NCBI RefSeq assembly: GCF_020740795.1
Contig: NC_067291.1
Location: 19,457,780 to 19,521,779, forward strand
Direction of reading: 5' to 3'
Length of the DNA stretch: 64,000 nt
Source: Apus apus
Lineage: Eukaryota; Chordata; Aves; Apodiformes; Apodidae
Shown: positions 38,114 through 50,900 of the stretch, one piece after another
Layout of the letters: the number at the start of each line of letters is the position of its first letter
How positions within the stretch are numbered: the first letter of the stretch is position 1
Notes under the pieces: generated by a model
Told to the model about the DNA's origin: nothing
The model's database searches: none
Seen by the model: the letters and a program-made list of their open reading frames with translations, nothing else
Position numbers and translations under genes: made by a program

Positions 38114-39763
38114 CTCGCAGCCCTTCATTTCCCAGCTCAGAACCAAGTCACAGCAGCATCTCTCGGGCTGTCGCTCCGGGATGCAGGGCTGGGCGCAGCG
38201 GTGCATTCCCAGCTCCCGCAGACACCGGGCTGGGGCCGAGCTCCGCTCCTCTCCCCCTGGATTTTTGCCTGTACGCGCAGTACCACGAGGCCAGGTTCAG
38301 AGCGCAGAAACTTTCCCGTTTCCTGCGGCGCTGACGCTGATTTTTGGCTTGCTCGTTTGGTGATGGCTGGTTTGGCATCTCGTTATTTATTTAACCATTT
38401 GTTGTTCGGGGGGAGGAGGATCTAGTCCTGAAGCCTTGGGGTTTGCGTATGTGGGGGTTTTTTTGTTGGCTTATTATTATTAATTATTTTGCTTTCCTCC
38501 GCCCGATTCAATTAAAATACCTTAAATAGACTAAAAGGACAAAGAATCAGACCGAGACACCGGCACCCCAGGGGTTGCCGCCCAAACAGGGCATGTGGGG
38601 ATGGGGAAGCAAACTCTAGAGCTCAGGGAGAAACACCTGGCGACTCAGCAGAGGGTAGGAGCCGGGAAAAACCCTAAGGCTCCCTGCCTCCTGCCGCTTA
38701 AAGAACGGTATCTCCAGAGCAGAGGCCGATCAAACTCCACGGATGTGCTTTGCGGGAGAGCACGCAAACTTCTGGACTCATTTCAAGGTGCCTCGGCGGG
38801 CAACTCCTCAGCCGCTGGCCGCTGTAAGGGCATGCGGACAGACTCAGGGCAAGCAGGCAGCTCTCCGGCTGCCGAGAGCGGCCCCTGGATAGAGCAGCTG
38901 TCAGGCGAGACTAAGAGGATGCTAATAGAGAAAAAGGCGACGGAAAATTCACCTCTTCTCTAGCATCCTCTACCGTTCAGAGCATCTGCCCTTCTCTTGT
39001 CAAGCAGACTGCACCACGGCTGCTTTGTAGGGCAGCTCGGTGCCGCTGGATGCTAAGAGAAGTATCAGACAGGGAATGAATTACACCCTGTGGTTATAAT
39101 TTTCTTCCTGAAAGATGTACCAGAAGATACAAATGTATTATGATAAGAATCATTAGACCAAAATTGACAGGTGATTTGAACAGCTGCACTAACTTAGCTC
39201 TTAGCCAGCAATCTTGCTTGCACAGTCTTTTCAAGATGAAATGCTCTAATGTGTTATGTACTATTACTTATTGTTTTCTAATTAAAATAATAATGTTGGC
39301 TGAGTTCCTGCTTCTTTAGCATCTCAGTATGTAAGAAACATAAAACCAAGTCCCTTTTTTGATAATACATCAAAATGGTTAGTAGAACTTTGTTGTCATT
39401 GCAGCCACACTATGAATCCCCTCATTGTACAATATTTTATGTACACACGAGGCTGCCAGCATTCTCTGTCCTGCCCTGTGTGCTCCTTGGTAACGTGCCA
39501 GCACATGACTGCAGGTGATGGCAGTGTTTCAGAATGGATAAAGAGCCAGAATTGGTACCCTGTTTCCACCAGGGACTGCCTGCAATCTCCTACCTTCCCA
39601 AAAAGCTTCTCCGCTCCTACCACTGCTTTTGTACCCCCAGGTTCCCAGCCTTTCCCTTGCTGCCTTGTCCTGGTTTCCATCCTTCTCACGATCCAGCACC
39701 AGTCACCTAAACCAGGAGAATGGTGCAGGGGAGAACACATGTGTGCTGGGGTGACTCCACCTC

Positions 39764-39777
39764 TTTTTTTTTTTTTT
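39764..39777. repeat. Homopolymer T14
   Basis: An uninterrupted run of 14 T followed by AAAC. No retroposed body is recognisable beside it. Confidence 0.9.
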
Positions 39778-40235
39778 AAACCCAGCTCTCTAGCTCCAGA
39801 AGGTACTTTTTCTTCATTAGCCACAGTTAAGGCAAGCTAACCCGGATCTGCAGCAGTGTTGGTGCCTGAGGTGGATTCATCCACATGTCTCCCTACCTGT
39901 TTTTATTTATTTTTTAAAACATTCTTATAATTAGTATCAATAATGAATCATTAATTAATAAACTATTTTCAATATTAAATAAAATTTAATACATCAAATT
40001 TGAACTAGATTTAGTGAATACAGATAATTAGGGGGTTTTGTTTGTCAAAGAATATTAAAAACACCAGTTACTCTATACTGATGACATTTCTTGTGACTCA
40101 GTTTTGTGACCAGTTTCCAGTTGGGGAACTATTTAGCCTCCCTGATTTTTCTTTTTAAAGGGTAAGATACTGTCTGAAATGCGTGGAGGCAAAACCAGTT
40201 GGCTTAAAATAAACTAGGCCAGCTTGCTGCTATGA

Positions 40236-40253
40236 TTTTTTTTTTTTTTTTTT
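40236..40253. repeat. Homopolymer T18
   Basis: An uninterrupted run of 18 T, the longest homopolymer I saw. It could be the A-tail of a minus-strand retroposon, but the sequence to its right shows no gene-like body. Confidence 0.9.
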
Positions 40254-43200
40254 AATAAGTTTTTTGCCTTCCAGAGTTCCCTTTAAAACTCCCAGAGAAG
40301 TATCCTGTCAAACTATGACTGCCCTGGACATAAAACCCCCCCATGATATTACACTGTTGTATGACTGTTTATGATGTTTGAGACAAAATATTCAGCCCTG
40401 CCTTTCTCATGTAAAATTCCATCTAGCTCTGTACTTTCATTTGGAAACAAAAGTTTAGTTCTGGTATTCTCTGCAATATGGTTGTCTACTCAAAGGGTAG
40501 TAGACAGTAAAAATCAATGAACCTGGCTACTGATGTGTTTCACATTTGAGGGCAACTACTAGAATACTTATTATTGGCCTCTAAATACAACCCCCCTCTA
40601 AGTAGACATGCAGTATAAACAGCATTAGATTGCATCACACTGATTCTAGTTCAGTGGTTCTGTTTTATAAATGCTCAGTTTACAAATAAAGATATTTTAA
40701 AAATGGTTTGGCTTTTTTCTTATTGACCCAATGAGTCTAAGCTAGAGTTATAACCTTGTAAACTCAAGCTGAATCTTCTAGCTTTCTAGCTTAACTAGAT
40801 TCTTCCATAAATCAGAATGACTTGCTGCAATTCTGAAGGACAAAATAACTCTGAGTGCATAGCTCAGTTTGGTGAAACAATATTTTTGGTTATCTCCAGG
40901 CAACCTGAGCACCAACATGAAACTGAGAAAAGAATTTTTTGGGGAAAGAAAAAAAAAAAAATAAAGAGTGCATTACAACAGTGACTCCGCAACAGAAGAC
41001 TGGTTAATAATTCTTCTGATGAAGTGTGAGCCAGAGAAGAATCCATTTCCCTCTTCCAGAGCTCAGCTGGGGTGACAGGAGTTTAAAGCAGTGCAGGTCT
41101 TTCATGAAGGCAAGCAGGTATGTCCTTCAGTGCAGACAGTGGAAGTCTGAAAACACTGAATTCTCAGGGAGCTTTGCCTTTTGCTTTTGGGGGAGGCAGA
41201 ATTTTACCCTGGGAGAAGATCTGTTTGCTGGGTAAGAAATGGCCACTTGTACACACTTTCTCCTCACAGTCAAATCACCTTTCAAGAGCATTTTTACTGC
41301 TTTTATTTGCTTAGTTCTACATGCGTAATTCAAAACTAGTTCCTATTTACTTTTTAATTGTCCATTCTTATTTCTTAAAGGGGGAATCAGACCCCAGAAA
41401 ACAGCAGCATACTGAAACACCTCACTGTTTGTGAAAGCATCCATTTTCAACCCTCTAAAAGCATTGCACTTTTAATATTAGAGCTGAAGAAATTAAATAT
41501 GCATAATTTGTGCCTGAATGAACAAATTATTATTGAAAATAACGCTTGAAAAGAAAAACAAAGCTTTTCAGACATAACATGAATTCTAACTTGTTTGTTT
41601 TTTTTTTTAAACAAATCAGGGCTTTAGTTTATGCATCATTCTGTTCCCCACAATAATATGCTGTCTCTGCAATCAGTGATGATAAATGGTACATAATTGT
41701 AAACTTGATATTGGTTTTCAATACTGAATTCATCATTCTGTCCTCTTAACACATATTAAATACTTAAAAGAATTTATATATTTGTTTGATTTATCTGTGA
41801 TTTTTTTTCCCAATATGTAAAATATATTAGTTTGCTGGTTTTTGAGAAACCAAGAGTAGAAAACATCATTAATAATACTGAATAATAGTGTTGGACTCAT
41901 TTATGCATGACTCCCTTCTACCAATACAGAATGTCCAAACACAAACCTATTAGTTGCAGGCAGTGTAGAATCTGGTGTCTTAACTAGAGCTAGTTCTGCA
42001 TGTTTTGTTTGACTTCCGTGATCTATCCAAATAGGGATTGCAAGAATTTACTCTCACTTAGAAAGGTAACTCTTGCATTCACATGACTCACTTTTCACTT
42101 TATTCTATGTCAGAATTGTTGACTAAGATATCAAGTTTGGAGAAGTACCAAGTTTGTGTCCACTTCAGAGACAACATGGATTTACCTTTTTTCATATCAT
42201 GGACCCATTCTCCCAAATGTGGTGGTGCACTCAAGAAACCCATTGCCTCCAACCACATCTTCACCTTTTGGTTTTGAGAGTTAATAGACAATTTATCTAC
42301 CAGGGTCCTGTGTGTCTACAGGACATTCCTCTTAGTGCTGGCTGAGGTAGAATCAAGAGCATGGGAAGAATTTAACCAGTTTCCAACTTCACACCACCAA
42401 GAAGGCATCTACAGGTTAGTGAACATTCTCAGCTGTATTTGCATTAGGTTAAAAGCTGCACAACCTAGTACCAATCTCTTGAGTTTGTCCACTCATTCAC
42501 AGAGCCATTATTTAAAGACTATACATCTACACTTCCTTAAACTGAGGCTGGACCAAATTGGAAACCTGCTGGCACTGATGTCAAGCAGTAATACTGCAAG
42601 TAGTCTCCTCTGAAGACTTGTAGTGATATTAAGCACCAGAATTTCTCCTTCACCAAACCCAAAGGCTGAAACAGCCATGAGCAAGCACAGACCAAAAGAG
42701 GGCATAGAATCAGCAGCTAAAGAAGGACACTGATTCACTACTTCTGCCTACACCAATACAGGGAAGTCCTCCAAAATTATTCTTCTTCACACAGAAACCC
42801 AAGAGACTGCTCTGCCTTAGGAAATTCCCCTCTGGAGAAAACTGCCCAGAATTCCAAGTAAAAGCAAACCAGATAATAAAGTCAGAATAAGGACTGAAGC
42901 AGATAGAAGTTCACGTGGATGGCATTCTGAAACAAGTCCATATGATATCTTCATTTTTACCTTATTAACAAGTACTTCTAAATATGCTGGGGCAAATGTA
43001 TCACCAAGCTCAGTTCTTCAAACACTTGTCTCCAGATAGACTCAATATTCAGGACAGAAGTCAAATCTGTATAAAGTGTACCCTTACAGCAATTGGCATT
43101 ACTTGGACATACTGTGGAACGCATAGTGCTATTCTAAGTTTCTATCAGAAGAAATTTTGATTTCTGTGGTCTTGTATTCAGTGAGGAATGGGTTTTATTA

Positions 43201-43509
43201 CAAGAAGAAACAAGCTGAAAGAAGCTGTGAATTTATCTTTATGATCGATTTCTGCAGGAATTTTTATCCTGAAGTTTTAGGAACTAGTTGAATGTGAACA
43301 CTGAATATAAACATTCTATTAACTGTACCATTTTCTATGAACATACTTATCTTTATCCATTATAATTTATTTGCATAAAGGTAGCATCAAGAGTCATTAA
43401 TCAAAACCAGGGCTTCATTTGATTCCCACACATTCATAGCAATCTACAGTGTCCAAAAAAAAAAATTAGATTCAAGCAAGAGTTAAAGCAAGATAGAAGA
43501 AAAGTAACT

Positions 43510-43620
43510 GCCTGTGTTGCAATGACAAACCTGGGAGTCCTGATTCCTAGTCCAAAGCTCTGCCAGCTGGATTTGTGTATCTCAGTACTGTGGTCTGTTC
43601 CCTTCATCTTCAATGGGCTC
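43510..43620. repeat. Possible ancient tRNA-SINE/MIR-like remnant
   Basis: The stretch around 'cctgggagtcctgattccta' followed by 'tccaaagctctgccagctgg' has the flavour of the tRNA-related part of ancient amniote SINEs ('gggagtcaggactcctgggt' type text). The similarity is recalled and short; decay or chance is possible. Confidence 0.25.
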
Positions 43621-44901
43621 TGCGTTGGAATTTTGGAAAGAGGATAATCTGAATTTTTATCTGCTCTGGGGTATATATTATTCCATTTTCAAAGAAAATC
43701 TAAGAAAATTTGTCTGCAAACATTTCATTTTCATCCAGATCAACAGGCATTCATATAGTTTAAAAAAGTCAGGTTCTGCCAGAAGTTTATTCACAAAATG
43801 ACAGCATCCTGCAATGCATTTATTTCTCTGTTTTGCCACTTTACAAGGGGAAAAAAATATTTCTAAGATATTTTTGGTAACATATGACTAAGTAGCAAAA
43901 TTAAAACTAGGAAATTAATAACTACATGGCATTTCAATCCCATCAACTCTAATCAACATAAATCCATTCTAATTAAAACCTGCAAATCCTAAGGATACCA
44001 GATAGCCCTCTATTATGAGGAAATGGCAACAACAGGCACAGTACATACAAATGGAGAGTGTGGAAGGCTCTGAAAGAGGCTAGGATGAAGCAGTACTAAA
44101 AGTATTCCTGTATTTTAGAATACCATTAGCCCCCAATAATCTCTAATTAGTGTAAATACACAAATTTTATCCTTTAAAACTTAAAAAGCATTTTTACAAG
44201 CTAAATGATCTGAAGGAAGTGTACAGCTTCAGCGGCTGAAAAAGGCTGCTAAGTTTATCACAATAATCAAACCAGAAATAGTATTGTGATGCAAAGCGTG
44301 TTCTGATCAGCATGATGAGTAACACACATCAGCTTAAATGGAAATAATAGAAATTATGTAATTGCACTGGAGCCTTTGTTTCAAAGTCAAAACATCTTAA
44401 GTCCTGACTCTGTCATTAGGACTTGACCAAGAGCCCAGGAACATCAACAAGAACTGTTGTGCTGACACTCTTGGCCCCTGTGTATGCCCTTTATACAGAA
44501 GTGGAAAGGTTCTGTCCACCAGCTTCAGGCATCTTACATCAATTCAGGGGAGCTGTTCATGTCTCCTGCATTCCGTTCAGTCTTCCCCCTAAAATTGGCA
44601 TCGGTTTTTAAGTACATAACAGTGGATGTCAACTCTATCTAGTTCTGGTAAACTTTTCATGTTACATTGAGATCAATAGTTCCCCTCTCCTGCTACTCCA
44701 CTATCAGGTAAAGAAAGGCATGCAAACAGAGCTTGGATGTATATTATTTGTACACATCTACAGCAGCTAATACTGATACTTTGGGGTATAAGGGAAGAAC
44801 CCATCTTCACCCAGCTCCAAATTATATCTTTTTAAAAATCCCTCTTATATCTATTGGTGGTTTTTATCCACAACCAGCAGCGATTACACAAATGCATTTG
44901 C

Positions 44902-44930
44902 TTGGCAGGCAGTGGTTGTCACCCTGCCAA
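44902..44930. other. Imperfect hairpin with NFI-like half sites
   Basis: TTGGCAGG and its exact reverse complement CCTGCCAA flank a 13-base centre that itself pairs GTG with CAC. The arms contain TTGGCA, the half site of nuclear factor I, though the spacing differs from the classical TTGGC-N5-GCCAA. The flanks carry octamer-like 'aaatgcatttg' and homeodomain-like TTAG/AATTAG motifs, as in conserved enhancers. Function is inference. Confidence 0.4.
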
Positions 44931-47900
44931 TTAGCTCAACAGGAAGCAAACAACCTGCTGACCTTCCCGGGCGAGCAGTCTCTCTGAAGCAAGCAAATGA
45001 GATTGTACAAGGGCTGTAGCTCAGACAGTTGTGATTATTTTATATCATCACCAACTTATTCCACTGTTGCCCTGGAATTACAGCAACAGTACAGAGCCAG
45101 AGAAGCATAAAGCTGGAGGGAACCAAAGCCATAATTAAGCCAGAGTTTCCAAACTGTAATTTATGAAATCATAGCAAGTGTTGTCTTTATTACTGTTTCA
45201 ACAAGCACTGACACTATGGGAGGCTGGTGGTTTGTAGAGAAGTCCTCAGAGCTGACAATGGTTTGCTGGACTAGGAAGCCTGGGAATCACTTATTTGGTT
45301 ACTGTGGCAAGGAGCAAGTTACAGCTGGACTGCTCCTAACAGACATTTATTTAACTTGTTCTTACAAATTTCCAGTAAATGATATTTCACAATCTCTTTA
45401 TGCAAACTGTGCCAGAATGCCATACAATGATATTCTACAAGAATATTTTATAGTAGTTGTAGTGTCCTTTCCAAAACCACAAATTGTGGTTTCTGGTTGG
45501 TTTTTTTTTTGTCTTTTAATGAAATAGAAAAAAATGGCACATCACTTATATAAATGTTTGGAGAACACTGTATTTAGAAAAGCAAGAAAAGAAAATTCAT
45601 CAATCTTCATCCTAGCCTATTGTGAAGTCCTCTAGCACTAGTTTAGTGACATAAGTACTCCCTCTATGCTTTCAGTGTGAAGCAACAGTTATAGTTGGCC
45701 TTTTCTTTAATATGGCATGCTCTGGAAGTAGAATCTGGAACAGCAAGAGGACTTTGGTGAGTAATCAGGAAGGCAGCTTGAATAAGGTTCCTCAGCTATG
45801 AGCACACACACACTTCAGAATTAACTTTCATCTAGGTCTTTCTTGCATGTCATACCATTGGATCAAACAAACAGGAGAAGTGGAAACAGGCTGAGAAAAA
45901 ATGTGTTCAGAGACAGAAAGATGCTTTAATAGATAAAATGCTACAACCTCCTTTAGAAATGATTTTCCAATTTGCATTCCTATTGTCTGAAATCAGGTCT
46001 GAACAGAAGCAGCTGACGGAGGCAAGGGGAATGTTTTTATGGAGTATAAATAGTTTCAGAAATGAAACCGTCAAGTGCAGCACATGAAATGCTGTAGAAA
46101 AGTCAATTTAATGGTCATCCTGCTGCTAAACATTCCCTATTTCCTTTCACAGCCTAACATCTTGTGATTTTATTTTTTTTTTAATCTGACATATGGGGAG
46201 ACATTAGTTGGAGACTCGAGGGGACAGAATCTAAAAGAGATGCAGAAATGGATCAAGGGAAGATAAGGAACAGAAATCAGAATTGGGAGATATTATGTTC
46301 CAAAAAAGGAACTGAAGGGAGCAGACATACCAGAAGAGAAAAATAAAAGCAGGAGGAGTGGTGAGATAAGCTGGAAAATGACATGCTGAACTCCATTTTA
46401 AGCAAAAATATTAGATTGAAATTGTCTAAGATTGTCCCTTCATCTTCTTATATGCTTCTAAAAGTGTAGGCTATGGTATATGAAAGAGTTTTCATGTCAC
46501 CTGACTCAAAGTACAGAACTGTTCTGCCACAGAATTTGGTCTGGGTTGTTTTGGTTTGGGTTTTTTTTGCATTTTGTACGAGCAGAAAAACTCTCTTACC
46601 TGCAGCTGCACTTGTTAGTCCAACATGTGGAACATCTTACACTGATGCTTTGCACTTCATCAGTAGCACATACTGCATACTGGGATGTGGAATCAGGACT
46701 AGAGAAAGAGTAAAAAAAATACCTAAATTAAGAATCAATATAAAATATATATATATATAAAAATAAGTCTCTCACTAGATTAACTGTGTATCTTGGTATT
46801 CGATGGGCATTCTCGTGTCCTGCATGTCCACAGAAAGTTCCACATCAAATCAGCTGTCACAAGAAATAGCTCTATTCCTAGAGCTAAATATGAAGTTTTC
46901 TCAACAGGATGTGTTGAAATGCTGTCTTACTCCTGAACTATGTTTATAATATCTTAGGCAACCTATAGCAGCCTCTTTTCACCACACAAGCCCAAATGCT
47001 TCTGTTTGGATCATGCATAGAAACAGCCACTTTCTTCCCTGTCACCTGCAAAGGCAGGACATGCAACAGATTTGGCAATTCCTTTACACTGTCAGTTCTG
47101 CAGCTCTGGTTTGAACTCTAGATAGGAAGGAAAAGATCACCACCGAGTGGGCGGGCAGTGCGGTACCTGAAAGAGTATTCATGTCACCCATTTCTTAGCA
47201 CAACAGTCTTCCCGGTTCACTGAAAACAAACTATAATGATCTGAGTTTCTTTGACTCGATTCACATTTAAAACCAGTAGTTAGTATCACAACAAGTAAGT
47301 TTTTAAATAATTTGAAAAAGCTGCAGCCACGTGGGGAACACACTCTCATCTAGCATCACTCTAACAGAACCATTTTAGCAAGATGCACAAGCATTTTGCA
47401 TAATGACTGCAATATGAAGTCATAACAAAACTATCTAACATTTGTGATGAAGCCTTAAGGACAATGACAAAGGCACCCATTAACAAGACATTCAGCTGCA
47501 GAATATACCCAGTAGTCAGGAAAATACTGCAATCCATTTCCCTTGGATATTAATATGAATTTTTAAATGGATTTCTTTTGCCGTTCACATCCCTTTTGTG
47601 CTCACTTTACATGAACAGCAAATGAGCTTTAATAAGGGGAATAATGAAAAACACATTTTAAGCTTGAACATTTGCCAAATGAAAACCTCAAATTGCAGAA
47701 CCAATGATTACTGGTACATATGCCTTTTTATGACTTCAAAATATTCACTGTTGGTGAGTTTTCACACTTACAGTAAGAAAACACAAGTAATATCTTTACA
47801 TACAGAACTGTGGAGCATAGGTTAAAGTATTACTATATAAAATTAGATACACCTGAATTATTTGCTGGCTAAAACTTAGTTCTTCACAATAATAATGACA

Positions 47901-50900
47901 AAAGAATGTATTTTGAGATTTTGCATTGTTTATGAAGTAAACAACAACAAAGTTAAAAATAGACTAAACTGTTATTTACCCAGCCCTGCTAGGCAATATG
48001 ATGTGCCAGAGGACAGAGCATTTATTGGTATGAAGTCTTTACTCATAGCCTTTTAGTGAGGAAAAATATAAAGCACTTAAGATGTACAGCTGCAAACCAA
48101 AAGTGCAATGTTATATTTTCCTTTACTTTCAATATACATCTCTGAGATCTCAAGGAAAACCTTTTGTATCTCATTTGCAGAGCAAACACAAAGCAGAGCT
48201 CCCCACAGGTGAATCCCATTTAGTTTCTTATGATGGGAGCCTAAGAGGAAATTAATCAGTTTTGCCCAGAAACTTCTTGTGATTTAGAAATCAGGGGTAA
48301 AAAAAAAAAGTCACCCTTGCAATTCTGTCTGCTATTTATTGTGCCAAATAAATAAAAAAATCTTTGAGCATTATGTTGTGCAGCACTGAGCCCAGACTTC
48401 AGCTAGATACACTATAGGGAGCAATCCCAGTTTGGTAGTAGGTGGAAAAGGTGACCTGTGTAGTCTTCCCACCTCTAACCTTGATGGTCCTTTGAACCAT
48501 TCAGGAGCTACTCCAGAGGCTGAGGCACCACAGAGCATCATTTCAATGTAAAGGCTCCAACCAAATCAAACACATTTTGATGACAAAAAGATTGACACAG
48601 TGGACTCCTCCTTTGATCAATCTAAATTGTTTTCATAATCTCTAGCATAACAAACATAAAGATATTTTATGAAAGCAGAAATACTGGAATCTACCAAATT
48701 ATAATCTACAATAACCTATCCTTATCAGCTAAAGCTTAACATCCTAATGATGTTAGCATAAAGATTCTTGTCCTTTAAATAGTATTTGAGATCTCTCATC
48801 AATAAATATATTTAGAAACCTGGCATAAATTAAGTAAAGGTACAGAAAATAAGTGAAACCAAACAGTATACAACTTTGCAGTTCAGTGATGTAATAAAGT
48901 TTTGAACTGCATCCAAAGAGGAAAAGGGTGGTGGAGAGAAAGCCAAATGCATATCATAGCAAACATCAGGTATTGTGATAAATTGTCTTTAGGCTTCCAA
49001 TAATTGTATACATGTAGTTTCATATTCCTGCCATGCTTGAAGAGATCTGCAAGCTACTTTTTTTTTTGTATAACAGAACAACATCAGTTTCTAGCTCATT
49101 CTGGAGAAGAAATTTGTCTAGTTATGTCATAAGCAACTTAAAGCAGTTTGTTCACCGAAGCTGAAACGTTGAATTTTCTGCCTATTAGACGCCGCATTGG
49201 AAGCAAAAGTCACAATTTCAACCCAAAATCAATTAAATAGTGTCTCCCAGTGGTGATAAGCGGTATTGCAAACTGAGCAGTAAAACTGTTTATGACTAAC
49301 TGAAATCCAGGGAGAAAATCGGAATACAAGAATACAAAATTGGTTTGTTTACACTAAAATAAAAAGAACACTATGTTCTTTGTAATACAAGAAAAAGTAA
49401 TTTTAAAATGCAAATAGGACAATCCACATAACTACAGACCTGTCAGTCCAAAGTGCAATCCCAAGCAAGGTAACAGAAAGTCTCCAAGAGAAAAGACAGC
49501 ATTTATTCAAGTTAGAAGCAGATGGTGAACTGCCAATTGCTTCAAAACAGATTTAACAATAGAACCAACTTCAAAGATATGCTGTAAGATAATAAAATCC
49601 TCTACCTCAGTGATGGAGTCCTTGGAGAAAAATAAAGAAGTGCCTTTTTCAAATGGAAAGATAAGAATTCTATTAATTCCATGACTCTGTGGGTCGCAGA
49701 CTTCAATATTCTGTTTCTTGTTTGGGTTTTTCCATCTTTTTTTTTTTTCCTTCAGACAGCCTGTATTAGCCCTCAGAGCTTACACAGCCCCATCTTTAGG
49801 CTCTCTACTGCAGAGTTGTTTACAAGAACAGTAGACAACCAAAGATAATTTGCTCTATACATTTCTATTTATTTTTCTGTCACCATCTTAAACACAAACG
49901 TAGCTAATTAAGCTACATTTAGCTATGCAGCCCACCTCACAACAGGAGGGAGGGAGGAGTGTATAATAACAGGCTTTACAAAAGCAAGGAAGGAATCTCT
50001 TTGCAAGATGAAAACCCAGTAGTTGCTCTGCCAGGATAGAAGTGAGGTGTATCAAAAGATATATGTGTGGTTCCAACTGGCAAACACTGGTAAGCAGGTG
50101 ATCATTAAATGGTCAACAATGCATCATGCCTACATTTAAATACCTGCTTTTGCCTTGTGCACTTTCCATTTTCAGAAACAGATGCCTAATAACCTACATA
50201 GTAAGGTTCTACTTCTGCATTCAAAATGAGTCTCTTAGGTCATACTGTTCTCAAGCACCAACCAGATGAGTCAGGCTTCAAGCTTGGGAAACTCGAGCCA
50301 GAAGCTGGTATTCTCCAGTGACCTGAAACATTTCTTTGCCAAAGTATTGAGCAAGTTCTATCAAAAGGTACTACAATGAAATTCTGTCCTGCATCTCCTG
50401 ACATGCTTTTCCAAGGAGGGAAACCTCCTGAGAGGCTCACTCTTCCCAACATAGACAAGAACAAACACATAACTGAACTTCAAAGAAACTTCTCTCACAC
50501 TCATTTAGAATAAAAGCTTCTCTAGCCCTCACTGCTGTTAGCCAACAGAGCACTGTAGGAAGTATGGAATACTCAGTGAAATGGATATTTGTACTGCTTG
50601 CTTTCTGTTCTACCATGTTTTGTTTTTCAAGCACTTAATGAAGGAAAACTGCATGATGAAATCTCATCATTCTGCAGCTGTGCTGCACTTCACCTTCATT
50701 CTTCAACACTTAGTGAGATCTCCTGAACACTTTTGCAGCTTTTACTTTAAAACAATTCAAGAAGCTCTTGTTATCCTGTTAGTTGTGGCACTCCCTGCAC
50801 AAACTTCTTGATAAGTATAAAGCCAATTACCAGATGAACAGGAAAGTTTGTCTCTGATCTCACTGGGACAAAAATCAGCTGTTGTTAGATAAAGTGTAAA

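Larger units (their letters stand above)
37250..38350. promoter_or_regulatory. CpG island promoter, probably of a leftward gene (MEGF11 by synteny)
   Basis: This is an abrupt change from AT-rich sequence to dense G+C with many CpG, densest from about 37650 to 38050. It has G-runs at 37427-37440 and a purine G-rich tract at 38064-38113. Such islands mark vertebrate promoters. Several donor-like sites lie on the minus strand (at 37808, near 37496 and near 38037), favouring leftward transcription. In human, MEGF11 lies next to DIS3L and is divergently transcribed. Open frames here (up to 196 codons) are typical GC-rich artefacts on both strands. Confidence 0.6.

Noticed and set aside
38595..38963. 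122-codon frame at the island shoulder
   Set aside because: No recognisable domain; composition reflects local GC content; no splice or promoter context supports it.
40236..40253. T18 run as the tail of a processed pseudogene
   Set aside because: Neither flank shows a gene-like body or a target-site duplication that I can identify.
48360..48540. Possible LTR or CR1-like text near 'cttcccacctctaacc'
   Set aside because: Similarity to a CR1 tail is short and lacks the terminal 'ctatgattct' motif; no matching flanking repeats were found.
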